This document shows, piece after piece, positions 25,376 through 32,882 of a stretch of DNA of 33,769 bases. Numbering within the stretch: the first letter of the stretch is position 1; each line of letters opens with the position of its first letter. Under the pieces are notes generated by a model. It was not told where the DNA came from and did no database searches. It saw nothing but the letters and a program-made list of their open reading frames with translations. A program made the position numbers and the translations under genes. Origin of the DNA: Acidobacteriota bacterium (GTDB lineage Bacteria > Acidobacteriota > UBA6911 > RPQK01 > JAJDTT01); assembly GCA_022827025.1 (NCBI GenBank), contig JAJDTT010000033.1, positions 1-33,769 on the forward strand, given 5' to 3'.

Positions 25376-25762
25376 TCACCTCAACGGTTTCGGGCGATAG
25401 ACGAACTGGAGGATGTTTCCCTCGAGATCCGGGAAAAAAGCCAGCTTGGTCCCCGTCGAACTCACGGAGATGGGTTGCAGGAGTTCGATGCCCTGCTCCT
25501 TGATGTGCTGACAGGCCTCTTCGAAATCGGTCACAGTGAAGGCGATGTGCCGTATGCCGGCGTCGTCCCCTTCGGCTTCCATGCGGGGACGGTCGCTGGA
25601 GGGGAGGATCTCCAACACTCCGGTTCCGGGAACGGCCACGAAGTAGGTGGAGTACGTCTCGTCGGCGATGGCGATCTCGCAACCCAGTGCCGTGCAGTAC
25701 CAGTCGGCCAGCGCTCGCGGGTCATCGGCCACGATGGCCACATGTTCCAATGATGTGATCAT
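25376..25762 (-). CDS. VOC-superfamily metalloprotein (glyoxalase/methylmalonyl-CoA epimerase-like)
   Basis: This 128-residue, single-domain-pair vicinal oxygen chelate protein has the four metal ligands H7 (LEHVAIV), E51 (VLEIL), H72 (IRHIAFTV) and E114 (LEGNILQF). The pattern GIRHIAFTV with HIKEQGI is like methylmalonyl-CoA epimerase, while PDLEGNILQFV is like glyoxalase I, so the exact reaction is open. There is no signal peptide. AAGGAG lies 8 bases before ATG 25762, a strong site. It stands alone between a convergent epimerase gene and repeat locus C. Confidence 0.85.
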   Translation of the reverse strand: MITSLEHVAIVADDPRALADWYCTALGCEIAIADETYSTYFVAVPGTGVLEILPSSDRPRMEAEGDDAGIRHIAFTVTDFEEACQHIKEQGIELLQPISVSSTGTKLAFFPDLEGNILQFVYRPKPLR

Positions 25763-25841
25763 GACTCATCTCCTTCCGTCCGGCGGGGTATTCCCGGAGA
25801 CAATGGAGCGCCAGTGTATGCAACGGGAAGAAAAGAGGAAA

Positions 25842-26036
25842 GTAGGGGCGACCCTTGTGTGGTCGCCCTCCCCGGACCTTGTGCCCTCCCTGACCGTTGT
25901 GGTTTCCCTCCCCGGACCGGGCAGTGAGGGGCGACGGCGGGCACCCAAAGGGGGTGCCCCTACGTGCGGAACATGGTGTCGACCGTGGAGCCGATGAATC
26001 CCGGCGCGAAGGGGTGCCCCTGCGTGCCGAGCATGG
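25842..26036. repeat. Palindromic dispersed repeat, locus C with partial tandem copy
   Basis: The left arm is 25842-25868 (GTAGGGGCGACCC, loop widened by an extra TG, GGTCGCCC). The right arm is 25939-25963 (GGGCACCC, loop AAAGG, GGGTGCCCCTAC). A partial second right end follows at 26008-26036 (AAGGGGTGCCCCTGCGTGC, then GAGCATGG), echoing 25948-25976 (CCCCTACGTGCGGAACATGG). The outer ends again pair as GTAGGGGC and GCCCCTAC. Confidence 0.75.
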
Positions 26037-26083
26037 CGCTGGAACCACACCGTCAATTGAGATTGCTGGAAGGTTCGGAGACC

Positions 26084-26113
26084 GTGACGTGGTCTGAGCC
26101 GGGCTGTTACTAT
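26084..26113 (+). promoter_or_regulatory. Possible promoter of the SDR-dehydrogenase-ADC operon
   Basis: GTGACG (26084-26089) and TACTAT (26108-26113) are 18 bases apart and lie 23 bases upstream of the SDR start. Each box matches four of six consensus bases, so this is a guess from position and spacing. Confidence 0.3.
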
Positions 26114-26136
26114 CCTGGGGTTTCGCGGGGGTGAGC

Positions 26137-26952
26137 ATGCCGCTTGAGAACAGGGTCGCGGTGGTGACGGGAGCCGCCCAGGGTCTGGGGTTGGCGATCG
26201 CCCGGAGACTGGCTCGGGATGGGGCCTCCGTCCTGCTCTGCGACCTCCAGGAGGAGAAGGTCCGAGGCGTCGCCGCCGCCATGGCGGGGGACGGGCTCCA
26301 GGCCGCGTCGGTCCCGCTGGACGTGACCGACGGCCCGGCGGTGACCGCCGTCTTCGAGGAGACGTTCCGGAACCGGGGGAGGTTGGACATCCTGGTCAAC
26401 AGCGCGGGTCTGGGCCAGAAGGTGACCCCGACCGTGGAACTGGACGGCGAAGAGTGGCGGCGGATCCTGGAGGTGAATCTGACCGGGACTTTCCTTTGCT
26501 GCCGTGCGGCGGGACGGTTCATGCGGCGGCAGGAATCGGGAAGCATGGTGAATCTGGCCTCCATCAATGCCCACAGTCCGGCGGCTCTGGTGGCCGCCTA
26601 CAATGCGGCCAAGGCGGGCGTCGCAAGCCTGACCCGGACGCTGGCCGTCGAGCTGGCCGCCTATGGGGTCCGGGTCAATGCCGTGAGCCCGGGTCCCGTC
26701 TACACCGATTTCAATCGCCGGACCATGGCCCAGCGAAGCCGGACGCTGGGGATCAGCCGGGATGAGATGGTCGAGCGGGTCCGCCAGGCGATTCCGCTGG
26801 GCCGCTGGGGTGAGCCGCGAGACATCGCCTCCATGGTCGCCTACTTGTGCGGGTCCGAAGCGTCCTGGATCACGGGTCAGGTCTTCCAGGTCAATGGAGG
26901 CCTCCAGGGCGTGTCGGCGGCGCCTCCCAGGACGCCCCGCAGCGAGTCATGA
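26137..26952 (+). CDS. Short-chain dehydrogenase/reductase (classical SDR)
   Basis: This 271-residue NAD(P)-dependent oxidoreductase has cofactor loop TGAAQGLG (11-18), N-S-A-G (88-91), active-site S142 (NLASIN) and Y155-x3-K159 (YNAAKAG), with N114 completing the tetrad. The end GSEASWITGQVFQVNGGLQG is typical of the FabG-like group. D37 after the second strand (LLCDLQEE) suggests NAD preference. The substrate is unknown. ATG 26137 is preferred to GTG 26131 because GGGGGTGAG then lies at a normal ribosome-site distance. The stop overlaps the next start by ATGA, so it is the first gene of a coupled operon. Confidence 0.9.
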   Translation: MPLENRVAVVTGAAQGLGLAIARRLARDGASVLLCDLQEEKVRGVAAAMAGDGLQAASVPLDVTDGPAVTAVFEETFRNRGRLDILVNSAGLGQKVTPTVELDGEEWRRILEVNLTGTFLCCRAAGRFMRRQESGSMVNLASINAHSPAALVAAYNAAKAGVASLTRTLAVELAAYGVRVNAVSPGPVYTDFNRRTMAQRSRTLGISRDEMVERVRQAIPLGRWGEPRDIASMVAYLCGSEASWITGQVFQVNGGLQGVSAAPPRTPRSES

Positions 26953-27965
26953 AACCCATCATCTTCATTCCCGAACCCATTGCCGCTCCCGGCGTGGAGT
27001 TGCTGCGCCGGCATTTCCGTTGCCGGACCCCGTGGGAAGAGGGAATCACGGTTCCCGTGGAGCCGGACGCCGAAGGAGCGGCTCCCCATCGGGCCGCCTT
27101 CCGGGATGCCGACGCGGCCCTGGTGCGGCTCTTCCTGGTCGGAGCCGAGGACATTCGAAACGCCCCCCGCCTCAGGGTGATCGCCAAGCATGGGGTCGGC
27201 GTGGACAACATCGACTGCGAGGCGGCGACCTCCAGAGGCCTGCCCGTCGTCTACACGCCCGGTTCCAACGGCCGGACCGTGGCCGAGCACGCCATGGCGC
27301 TCATGTTGGCGCTTTCGCGGCAGATCTATCCCTCCAGCCACGCCATCCGGACCGGAACCATGGAGGACCGGAATCGCTACCAGGGAGTGGAGCTGGCCGG
27401 GAAGAACCTGGGACTGATCGGACTGGGCCGTATCGGCAGCCGCGTCGCCGGGATCGCCGCCGGTGGATTCGGCATGAAGGTGCGCGCCTACGATCCGTTT
27501 CTGCGTCCGGGAACGGCGACGGGTCAAGCCGTGTTGGCCGATTCCCTGGAAGCCGTCCTGGGCTGGGCCGACTTCATCAGTCTCCACGTTCCCCTGAGCG
27601 ACGAGACGCATCATCTCATCGACCGGGAGCGCCTGAAGCTGATCAAGCCCGGTTGCCGGCTGGTGAACACCTCCCGGGGGCCCGTCATCGACGAGGCGGC
27701 CCTGGCCGGCGCGCTGCGGGACGGACGGCTGGCCGGGGCCGCCCTGGACGTCTTCGAAGAGGAACCTCTGCCGGCGGATCATCCCCTCTGCCGGACGCCC
27801 AACACCCTGTTGACGCCTCACATCTCCGGCCTGACGGACAGCGCTCTGGAGCGCGCCTCCCTGATGGCCGCCCAGGGCATCCTGGACGTGCTGCAGGGGC
27901 GTCGCCCGGAGCATGTCGCCAACCCCGGGTATCGCGAGAATCGGGATTCAGCAATCAGGAATTGA
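26949..27965 (+). CDS. D-2-hydroxyacid dehydrogenase (phosphoglycerate-dehydrogenase-like)
   Basis: This 338-residue protein has the NAD loop GLGRIG (158-163) and the catalytic trio R243 (NTSRGPVID), E272 (DVFEEEP) and H291 (LTPHISG). KHGVGVDNIDCEAA and NGRTVAEHAMALML are typical of the D-3-phosphoglycerate dehydrogenase and glyoxylate/hydroxypyruvate reductase group. There is no C-terminal ACT or ASB domain, so the feedback-regulated biosynthetic SerA form is less likely than a catabolic hydroxyacid dehydrogenase. It begins inside the SDR stop codon and is followed 16 bases later by the ADC-like gene. Together the three suggest oxidation and decarboxylation of a hydroxy- or keto-acid, which is inferred. 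Confidence 0.9.
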   Translation: MKPIIFIPEPIAAPGVELLRRHFRCRTPWEEGITVPVEPDAEGAAPHRAAFRDADAALVRLFLVGAEDIRNAPRLRVIAKHGVGVDNIDCEAATSRGLPVVYTPGSNGRTVAEHAMALMLALSRQIYPSSHAIRTGTMEDRNRYQGVELAGKNLGLIGLGRIGSRVAGIAAGGFGMKVRAYDPFLRPGTATGQAVLADSLEAVLGWADFISLHVPLSDETHHLIDRERLKLIKPGCRLVNTSRGPVIDEAALAGALRDGRLAGAALDVFEEEPLPADHPLCRTPNTLLTPHISGLTDSALERASLMAAQGILDVLQGRRPEHVANPGYRENRDSAIRN

Positions 27966-27981
27966 AGAAGGAAGATCAGCC

Positions 27982-28722
27982 ATGACCATCCCGCGGGATC
28001 AGATCGCCAACATGCCGGCCTTTTCTCCCTACTATCCCCCGCTGCCGGCCCGCTACCGGAACGTGCGCTTCCAGATGGTCTGCTTCCGGGCGGACCCGGG
28101 CGCGCTGGACCGGGTCCTCCCCTGGTGTTTCGAGCCGGACCCGGACGGCAACTGCGCCGCCATCGGCATCGACGCCACCTGGACGGCCAACTACGGCGGA
28201 TTCCTGGAGAGTGTGCTCGTCGTCAAGTGCAGCTACCGGGGACAGCCGGGCTACTTTGCGCCCATCGCGTTCCTCAACTCCAAGTCCAGCATTCCCGCCG
28301 GAAGGGAGATCTACGGGACGCCCAAGGTCTATTCCGACATTCGGGTGGGAATGGACGAGCGGGTCATGTATACGGACACCCGGCTGGCCGGCGCGTCGAT
28401 CCTGGCGATCCGGTCCACCATGCACCGGCCGGCCGACCCGGAGAGCCTGCCCGTGATGAAGCCGTCCTGGCGGTTGAAGGCGATCCCCAGGGTGGACGGC
28501 AAGGGATTCGACGTCCTCCAGGTCATCGACGGGGCCAAGTGCACCTCGGACGTGACCGTCCACGTGGCCCGGGCCGGCGACGGGGTCGTCCAGTTCGATC
28601 CCTCACCCATCTACGATCTGACCGGCTTCGCTCCCCGGGAGTACCTGGGGGCGTACTACATGGAGACCGACTACACCGAAGGGTTCGCGGAGATCGTGCA
28701 CGACTTCCTGCGGGAGTCGTGA
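27982..28722 (+). CDS. Acetoacetate decarboxylase-like protein (ADC superfamily)
   Basis: This 246-residue protein carries the ADC core block IPAGREIYGTPKVYSD, which places the Schiff-base lysine at K115, the number used for clostridial acetoacetate decarboxylase. True decarboxylases commonly have a second lysine next to it (GFPKK), which is valine here. This may mean another reaction of the superfamily, such as a decarboxylase of a different keto acid or an aldolase-dehydratase. It is cytoplasmic with no signal. AAGGAAG precedes ATG 27982. It ends the SDR / 2-hydroxyacid dehydrogenase operon and converges with the Gfo/Idh gene, only 9 bases away. Confidence 0.85.
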   Translation: MTIPRDQIANMPAFSPYYPPLPARYRNVRFQMVCFRADPGALDRVLPWCFEPDPDGNCAAIGIDATWTANYGGFLESVLVVKCSYRGQPGYFAPIAFLNSKSSIPAGREIYGTPKVYSDIRVGMDERVMYTDTRLAGASILAIRSTMHRPADPESLPVMKPSWRLKAIPRVDGKGFDVLQVIDGAKCTSDVTVHVARAGDGVVQFDPSPIYDLTGFAPREYLGAYYMETDYTEGFAEIVHDFLRES

Positions 28723-28731
28723 TTCGCCTTA

Positions 28732-29847
28732 TCAGAGGACGTTTTGAGCCCGTCCGGTCCGGGCCGCCTCGTAGGCGCTGAAGATGGATTTCAGGACGTG
28801 GAGGCACTCCTCGCCGGTGGCCGGCGGCGGGCCCGAGCCGCGGGCCGCGTCCAGAACGGCCTCCACGATACCGTGGTAGGGCCCGACCTCGTAGGCGAAG
28901 GGAAAGGCCTGGACCCCTTGGGGAGCATCGGGATGCGTGGAGTACCACTCCAGAGGCGAGTTGTCCTCGTCGAAGCGGAGCCATCCCTTGGAGCCCCAGA
29001 GGGTCAATCCCAGGTGGTAACCCCGGTCGAGATAGTATCCGCCGTGATACGTCCCCACCATCCCCTTCCGCGACTGGAAAGTGACCCCCACCGCGTCCTC
29101 GACGTCGATGGGCTGGCCCCCCACGTTGCGGGTCATGGCGGAGACCCGTTCGATGCGGTCCTGCGTCAGATACTGGAGCAGGTCCACGTAGTGGATTCCC
29201 AGCCAGATCAGGTTTCCTCCGCCCGCCGTGTCCCGCGAGGCGAGCCAGGAACGGTGAAACTCGGGCCGGGTGAGGCGGGTCTGATCCGCCACCACCAGCA
29301 GATGCGCCGCGTAGGGTTTGCCGATGAGACCGGACCGCACCAGTTCCCGGGCCTTGACGGCTCCCGGATTCGCCCGCAGGTAGAAAGCCAGCGTGAGCGT
29401 CAGCTTCCTGGCCTCGGAGAGCCGGACCAGCGGCTCGAAGTCTTCGGCGCGGGTGCAGGAGGGTTTTTCGGCCAGGACGTGGCAGCCGGCCTCCAGGGAC
29501 CTCCGGATCAAGGGTGGAGCCTTGTGGGCGGCCAGGCTGATGACGGCCGCGCGGGGCCGGAACTCCCGCAACATCCGGTCGTGGTCCCGAAACGTGGCTA
29601 CCTTCGCGCCCAGAGCATCCCGGGCGCTCGTGAACGTGGTCCCGCTCTCATCGGAGATTCCCACGGCTTCCACGCCGTCGATCTTGGCCAGCGATCGGAG
29701 ATAGGCGCTCAGATGGGGCCCCTTCTCCTGGGTGATCACGCCGACGCGGAGGGGTTCGACGGCGGCGGACCGAGCCTCGCGGCTGAGAATCGAAGGAGCG
29801 AGAAAGGCGCCGGCAGCGGCTCTGTGGAGAAAGGTTCTTCGTTTCAT
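28732..29847 (-). CDS. Tat-exported Gfo/Idh/MocA-family oxidoreductase
   Basis: This 371-residue protein starts MKRRTFLHRAAAGAFLAPSIL, a clear twin-arginine signal, so it is probably folded with its cofactor before export. The family core is present as LEAGCHVLAEKPSC (EKP at 127-129) and GGGNLIWLGIHYVDLL. Two features are odd. The N-terminal nucleotide loop reads VGVITQEKGPHL instead of GxGxxG. The usual D of 'GG.L.D.G.H..DL' is replaced by W, leaving only the histidine (and D) of GIHYVD. It may use a tightly bound cofactor differently or be a glycosidase-type member. The substrate is likely a sugar derivative, inferred from the family. No strong ribosome site is seen. Confidence 0.88.
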   Translation of the reverse strand: MKRRTFLHRAAAGAFLAPSILSREARSAAVEPLRVGVITQEKGPHLSAYLRSLAKIDGVEAVGISDESGTTFTSARDALGAKVATFRDHDRMLREFRPRAAVISLAAHKAPPLIRRSLEAGCHVLAEKPSCTRAEDFEPLVRLSEARKLTLTLAFYLRANPGAVKARELVRSGLIGKPYAAHLLVVADQTRLTRPEFHRSWLASRDTAGGGNLIWLGIHYVDLLQYLTQDRIERVSAMTRNVGGQPIDVEDAVGVTFQSRKGMVGTYHGGYYLDRGYHLGLTLWGSKGWLRFDEDNSPLEWYSTHPDAPQGVQAFPFAYEVGPYHGIVEAVLDAARGSGPPPATGEECLHVLKSIFSAYEAARTGRAQNVL

Positions 29848-29917
29848 GGCGGGAGAGTTTAACAGGGTTGACGGTCAGTGATGAAAGTCGCACGAAGAGC
29901 GATTGCCCTCCCGGTCC

Positions 29918-30065
29918 GTAGGGGCGACCCTTGTGGTCGCCCGGTCGGCGTCACCTGCCGAGATCATCCGGAGGGCCCGTCAGGACCTCCGCACCACGTC
30001 CCCGTGGTCGGCTGGGTCCTGGTCTGGTCCGGACCGAAGAGGGCACCCACAAGGGGTGCCCCTAC
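29918..30065. repeat. Palindromic dispersed repeat, locus D (cleanest copy)
   Basis: This 148-base element has two 25-base arms. The left arm (29918-29942) folds as GGGCGACC, loop CTTGT, GGTCGCCC. The right arm (30041-30065) folds as GGGCACCC, loop ACAAG, GGGTGCCC. The arms also pair with each other through GTAGGGGC and GCCCCTAC ends and complementary loops, with only four differing positions. Those four are two pairs of compensating changes that keep each arm's own stem intact. The interior (29943-30040) is unique in this window except near its right end. Confidence 0.8.
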
Positions 30066-30115
30066 GGTTCGAATCCCAGGCTCGACCCGTTCGGAATACA
30101 TGAATTTGCGGGAAA
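30066..30115 (+). promoter_or_regulatory. Conserved flank of repeat D, upstream of the 630-residue exported protein
   Basis: The stretch contains GGCTCGACCCGTT, GGAATACATG and TTTGCGGGA, matching 6725-6758 upstream of the PIG-L gene in the same orientation. It runs directly into the ribosome site AAAGGAG (30113-30119). It could carry a shared promoter or leader, or could simply be the element's own right flank. Confidence 0.35.
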
Positions 30116-30125
30116 GGAGTGGGGA

Positions 30126-32018
30126 ATGATCTTGTCCACCATCTCTGAAGCGATGAGGGCCGCACGCAGGACCGCGGGGTTCGGCGTCTGTCTGCTGCTG
30201 GTTGTCGATTGCTCCATGACCTTGGCCCGGGAAGAACTCCTGGTGGTGGATACGCCCATGGAGCCGCCCGAATGGGCCCTCTTGCAACGGCAACTCCTGG
30301 ATGCCAACAGCCAGGCCTGCCGGGTCCTGGCCCAACACGCCCTGGACGACCGCGGGTATCTCCTTCACGTTCCTCGTTGGGGAGTGATCGACGGGCCCGA
30401 CGACGCCATCGAGACCTTCAGCGACTGGCCTCTCCTCCACTCCCTGGGAGCCGACGATTCGGTCCTGGAGGACTACAAGAGGGCCCAGGAGGGACACTGG
30501 CTCCAATACGGCGAACTTCGGACGGTGAAGACGGACCTGGCGCGGGACGGGGCCTATTTTCAGGAATTCATCACCATGTCCGACTGGGCGCATACCCGGG
30601 AAGGGATGCAGCCCTTCATGTCCCTGGGGCTTTCGGAGCCGGACAACTCCCTCTACCGGAAGCGCATGGCCCGCTTCGCCGGCCTCTACATGAACGAGGA
30701 CCCGTCCGCCCCCAACTACGACCCGGTGCGCAAGCTGATCCGGAGCACCTGGACCGGCAGCAAGGGACCCATGCTGAGGGAGCCCACGGTCTACGATTGG
30801 GTGGGAGACCCCGTCCGCGGGCGATTCCATTTCCTCCACAGCTCGGCCGGGCTGGAGCGGATGTTGGACTTCGCGGCTCACTATCCCAAGATGCTGGCCC
30901 ACTGCCAGGACTACAGGGACAGCGTGGGGGACAGCCACTTGAACCTCTCCGCCACCAACCTGGCGTTGAACGCCTTCATGCTGACGGGCCGGGAGAAGTA
31001 CCGGCGCTGGCTCCTGGAATACGTGGATGCCTGGAAGGAGCGGACGCGCGCGAACAACGGCTTCATCCCCACCAAGGTGGGCCTGGACGGGCATCCGGGC
31101 GGCGCGTCGGGACAGTGGTGGAAAGGGCTCTACGGGTGGAATTTCACCAACTTCGACGCCGAAGTGGGTTACGTGAAGCACCGGGGAACCATCTTCATCG
31201 GGACCTGGGACGGATTCGGAAACGCTTTCCTCCTTACCGGGGACCCGGGCTATCTGGCGGTCATGAGACAACAGCTCATGCACTTCCACAGCCGGAAGAA
31301 GGTGGTCGACGGCAAGACGCTCATCCCCAAGATGTACGGCGACCCGCGGGGGCACACCTACACGGGGAAACCCGAATGGTACGCGTGGACGGAGAAATTG
31401 AACCTGGACCGCTGGACCGAGCTCTACCTGTGGGGCATGGATCGGGCCGACCTGGAACCCATTCCCAAGACCGGCTGGATCGGATTTCTGGAAGGGGTGG
31501 AGCCCGACTACCCGGTCCGGATCTTGAGGAAGGACCTGGAGCGGGTCCGGAATCGGGTGCAGGCGATCCGGGACGACCCCACGACGCCCGGCACCCGGCT
31601 GCCCGACTGGTTCATGCACCTGAACCCGTCCTCCAGCCGGAATCTGGCCAGTCTGATGACCGGGGCCTATCTTCCCAGTGTCATCTGGAGCGTGAACTTC
31701 CGATTGCGTTACTTCGATCCGGGCCGGCGCCGTTCGGGGGTCCCACCGGACGTGGGCGCACTCATCGAGCGAATGACCGGCGATTCCGTGACCGTGATCC
31801 TGACCAACCTGAATCCCGTCGTCCCTCGCACCGTCGTGGTGCAGGCGGGCGGATACGGGGAGCACCGGTTCACGGGAGTGGAAAAGGGCGAATCGAGAAT
31901 GGAGTTGAACGGCTCCCGCGTCACGGTCCGGCTGGAGCCAGGGTGCGGGGCGCGGATGACCTTCGGGATGAACCGGTACGCCAACGCACCGACACTGCTC
32001 CATCCCTGGGATCGTTGA
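30126..32018 (+). CDS. Large exported protein of unknown family, possibly an alpha/alpha-barrel carbohydrate enzyme
   Basis: This 630-residue protein has a signal region (about 17-35, ending near MTLA/RE; D before C argues against a lipobox). ATG 30126 is preferred because AAAGGAG lies 6 bases upstream; the frame is open further up through the repeat but lacks a ribosome site. The body is rich in helix-like stretches with repeated aromatic patches (SAGLERMLDFAAHYPKML, NLALNAFMLTGREKYRRWLLEYVDAWKER, GTWDGFGNAFLLTGDPGYLAVMRQQL). The helix-loop rhythm suggests an (alpha/alpha) toroid like those in polysaccharide lyases or glycosidases. The end (about 560-625) looks like a beta domain (VTVILTNLNPVVPRTVVVQAGG). 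I do not recognise a named family or catalytic motif. Confidence 0.7.
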   Translation: MILSTISEAMRAARRTAGFGVCLLLVVDCSMTLAREELLVVDTPMEPPEWALLQRQLLDANSQACRVLAQHALDDRGYLLHVPRWGVIDGPDDAIETFSDWPLLHSLGADDSVLEDYKRAQEGHWLQYGELRTVKTDLARDGAYFQEFITMSDWAHTREGMQPFMSLGLSEPDNSLYRKRMARFAGLYMNEDPSAPNYDPVRKLIRSTWTGSKGPMLREPTVYDWVGDPVRGRFHFLHSSAGLERMLDFAAHYPKMLAHCQDYRDSVGDSHLNLSATNLALNAFMLTGREKYRRWLLEYVDAWKERTRANNGFIPTKVGLDGHPGGASGQWWKGLYGWNFTNFDAEVGYVKHRGTIFIGTWDGFGNAFLLTGDPGYLAVMRQQLMHFHSRKKVVDGKTLIPKMYGDPRGHTYTGKPEWYAWTEKLNLDRWTELYLWGMDRADLEPIPKTGWIGFLEGVEPDYPVRILRKDLERVRNRVQAIRDDPTTPGTRLPDWFMHLNPSSSRNLASLMTGAYLPSVIWSVNFRLRYFDPGRRRSGVPPDVGALIERMTGDSVTVILTNLNPVVPRTVVVQAGGYGEHRFTGVEKGESRMELNGSRVTVRLEPGCGARMTFGMNRYANAPTLLHPWDR

Positions 32019-32193
32019 CGGTCCGGGGTGACGGCGCGGGAATTCCGGCTTCGGCGCGAACTCGGGACGAAGAATAGAGAAACAATCGACGGGGTGAGGC
32101 ACCCGGGCAACCCATACGGCCGCCCGGATGCCGTTTTATTCGGACCGGCACGCATATTCCGTCCTGATGCGGATGCGTCCAGTCGCGAGGGGG

Positions 32194-32823
32194 TCAGGAA
32201 CCCAACTTTTCGATCATCCTCACCAGTGTGCTGACCTGGTTGTTCAGCGCACCGGAGAATTCTTCCAACTGCCGGGCGTAAGCGCGCAGGGCCTGGAGTT
32301 CAGGGGCCAGAGCAGGCGTCACCGCCTCGGGAGCCGCCGGTTCAGGTTCCGGTTCCGGCTCGGGCTCCGGTTCAGGCTCCGGTTCCGGTGCGGGTTCCGG
32401 CTCGGGTGCGGGTTCCGGCTCGGGTTCAGGTTCAGGTTCGGGCTCCGGCTCCGGTGCGGGCTCGGGAGCTGCCGGAGCTTCCGGGGCGGCTTCCGCTTCG
32501 GCCTCGGGCTCAGGGGCGGGCTCTGCCGCGGGCTCGGGAGCCGGTTCGGGAGCTGCCGGAGCCTCGGCGGCGGCCGGCGGATCCTCGACCTGGAACACGA
32601 AAAAGAGTTCGCGGCCCCGTTTTTCCATCTCGACTCCGTCGACGGTATTCAGCAGCCGTTTGACCAGATTCTTGTCGTTCGGAGTCGACTTGAGACCCAG
32701 TTTGGATCCGTTCTTGGCGATGAGTTGACTCACACTGGCCGCCCCCGCTTTCCGAACGGCCTGATCCAAGCCGTCCTTTATCTTTTCCAACTCTTCTCGC
32801 TTTCGACGTTTCCTCTTGGCCAT
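32194..32823 (-). CDS. Pro-Glu repeat protein with basic N-terminus, possible nucleoid-associated protein
   Basis: This 209-residue protein has three parts. Residues 1-80 are strongly basic at the start ([10 protein letters not shown]), then probably helical with a short winged-helix-like block ([19 protein letters not shown], then [23 protein letters not shown]). Residues about 82-166 are almost only P, E and A, including long PEPEPE runs. Residues about 174-207 ([28 protein letters not shown]) form an amphipathic helix likely to oligomerise. There is no signal or membrane helix, so it should be cytoplasmic. A DNA-binding head, stiff spacer and pairing tail are suggested by layout only. AAAGGA lies 7 bases before ATG 32823. 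Confidence 0.7.
   Translation of the reverse strand: MAKRKRRKREELEKIKDGLDQAVRKAGAASVSQLIAKNGSKLGLKSTPNDKNLVKRLLNTVDGVEMEKRGRELFFVFQVEDPPAAAEAPAAPEPAPEPAAEPAPEPEAEAEAAPEAPAAPEPAPEPEPEPEPEPEPEPAPEPEPAPEPEPEPEPEPEPEPEPAAPEAVTPALAPELQALRAYARQLEEFSGALNNQVSTLVRMIEKLGS
32329..32580. repeat. Imperfect hexanucleotide tract coding the Pro-Glu spacer
   Basis: The tract is built of six-base units such as TTCCGG, CTCGGG, TTCAGG and CTCCGG, each coding Pro-Glu on the minus strand, broken by GCG units that give Ala. Such tracts change length by slippage while keeping frame, so the spacer length may vary between strains. Confidence 0.7.
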
Positions 32824-32846
32824 TGACCCATCCTTTCATCTATTGT

Positions 32847-32882
32847 TTGTACAAGTAATACGAAACCTGGACAATATAACAA
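32847..32882 (-). promoter_or_regulatory. Possible promoter of the Pro-Glu protein gene
   Basis: Read on the minus strand, TTGTTA (32877-32882) and TATTAC (32855-32860) are 16 bases apart and each matches four of six consensus bases. The palindrome TTGTACAA (32847-32854) sits directly downstream of the -10 and could be an operator. Confidence 0.35.

Larger units (their letters stand above)
25763..26136. other. 374-base gene-free region holding repeat locus C
   Basis: The region separates divergent genes and is mostly the repeat at 25842-26036. The SDR end carries a possible promoter. I see no small coding sequence with a good ribosome site. Confidence 0.5.

Noticed and set aside
30066-30076. 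tRNA-like T-arm sequence GGTTCGAATCC
   Set aside because: The bases that would close the T-stem do not pair and no acceptor, D or anticodon arms are found around it. It is part of the shared repeat flank.
29931-30125. Upstream extension of the 630-residue protein through the repeat
   Set aside because: The frame is open from TTG 29931, but it encodes the palindrome and has no ribosome site. ATG 30126 has AAAGGAG at the right distance and a signal peptide follows.
32339-32580. Possible CRISPR-like tandem array
   Set aside because: The units are six bases, code Pro-Glu in frame and have no spacers.
32128-32826. Plus-strand Arg/Phe/Gly-rich frame opposite the Pro-Glu protein
   Set aside because: It is the mirror of the six-base tract and lacks a ribosome site, whereas the minus strand has a good one and a sensible three-part protein.
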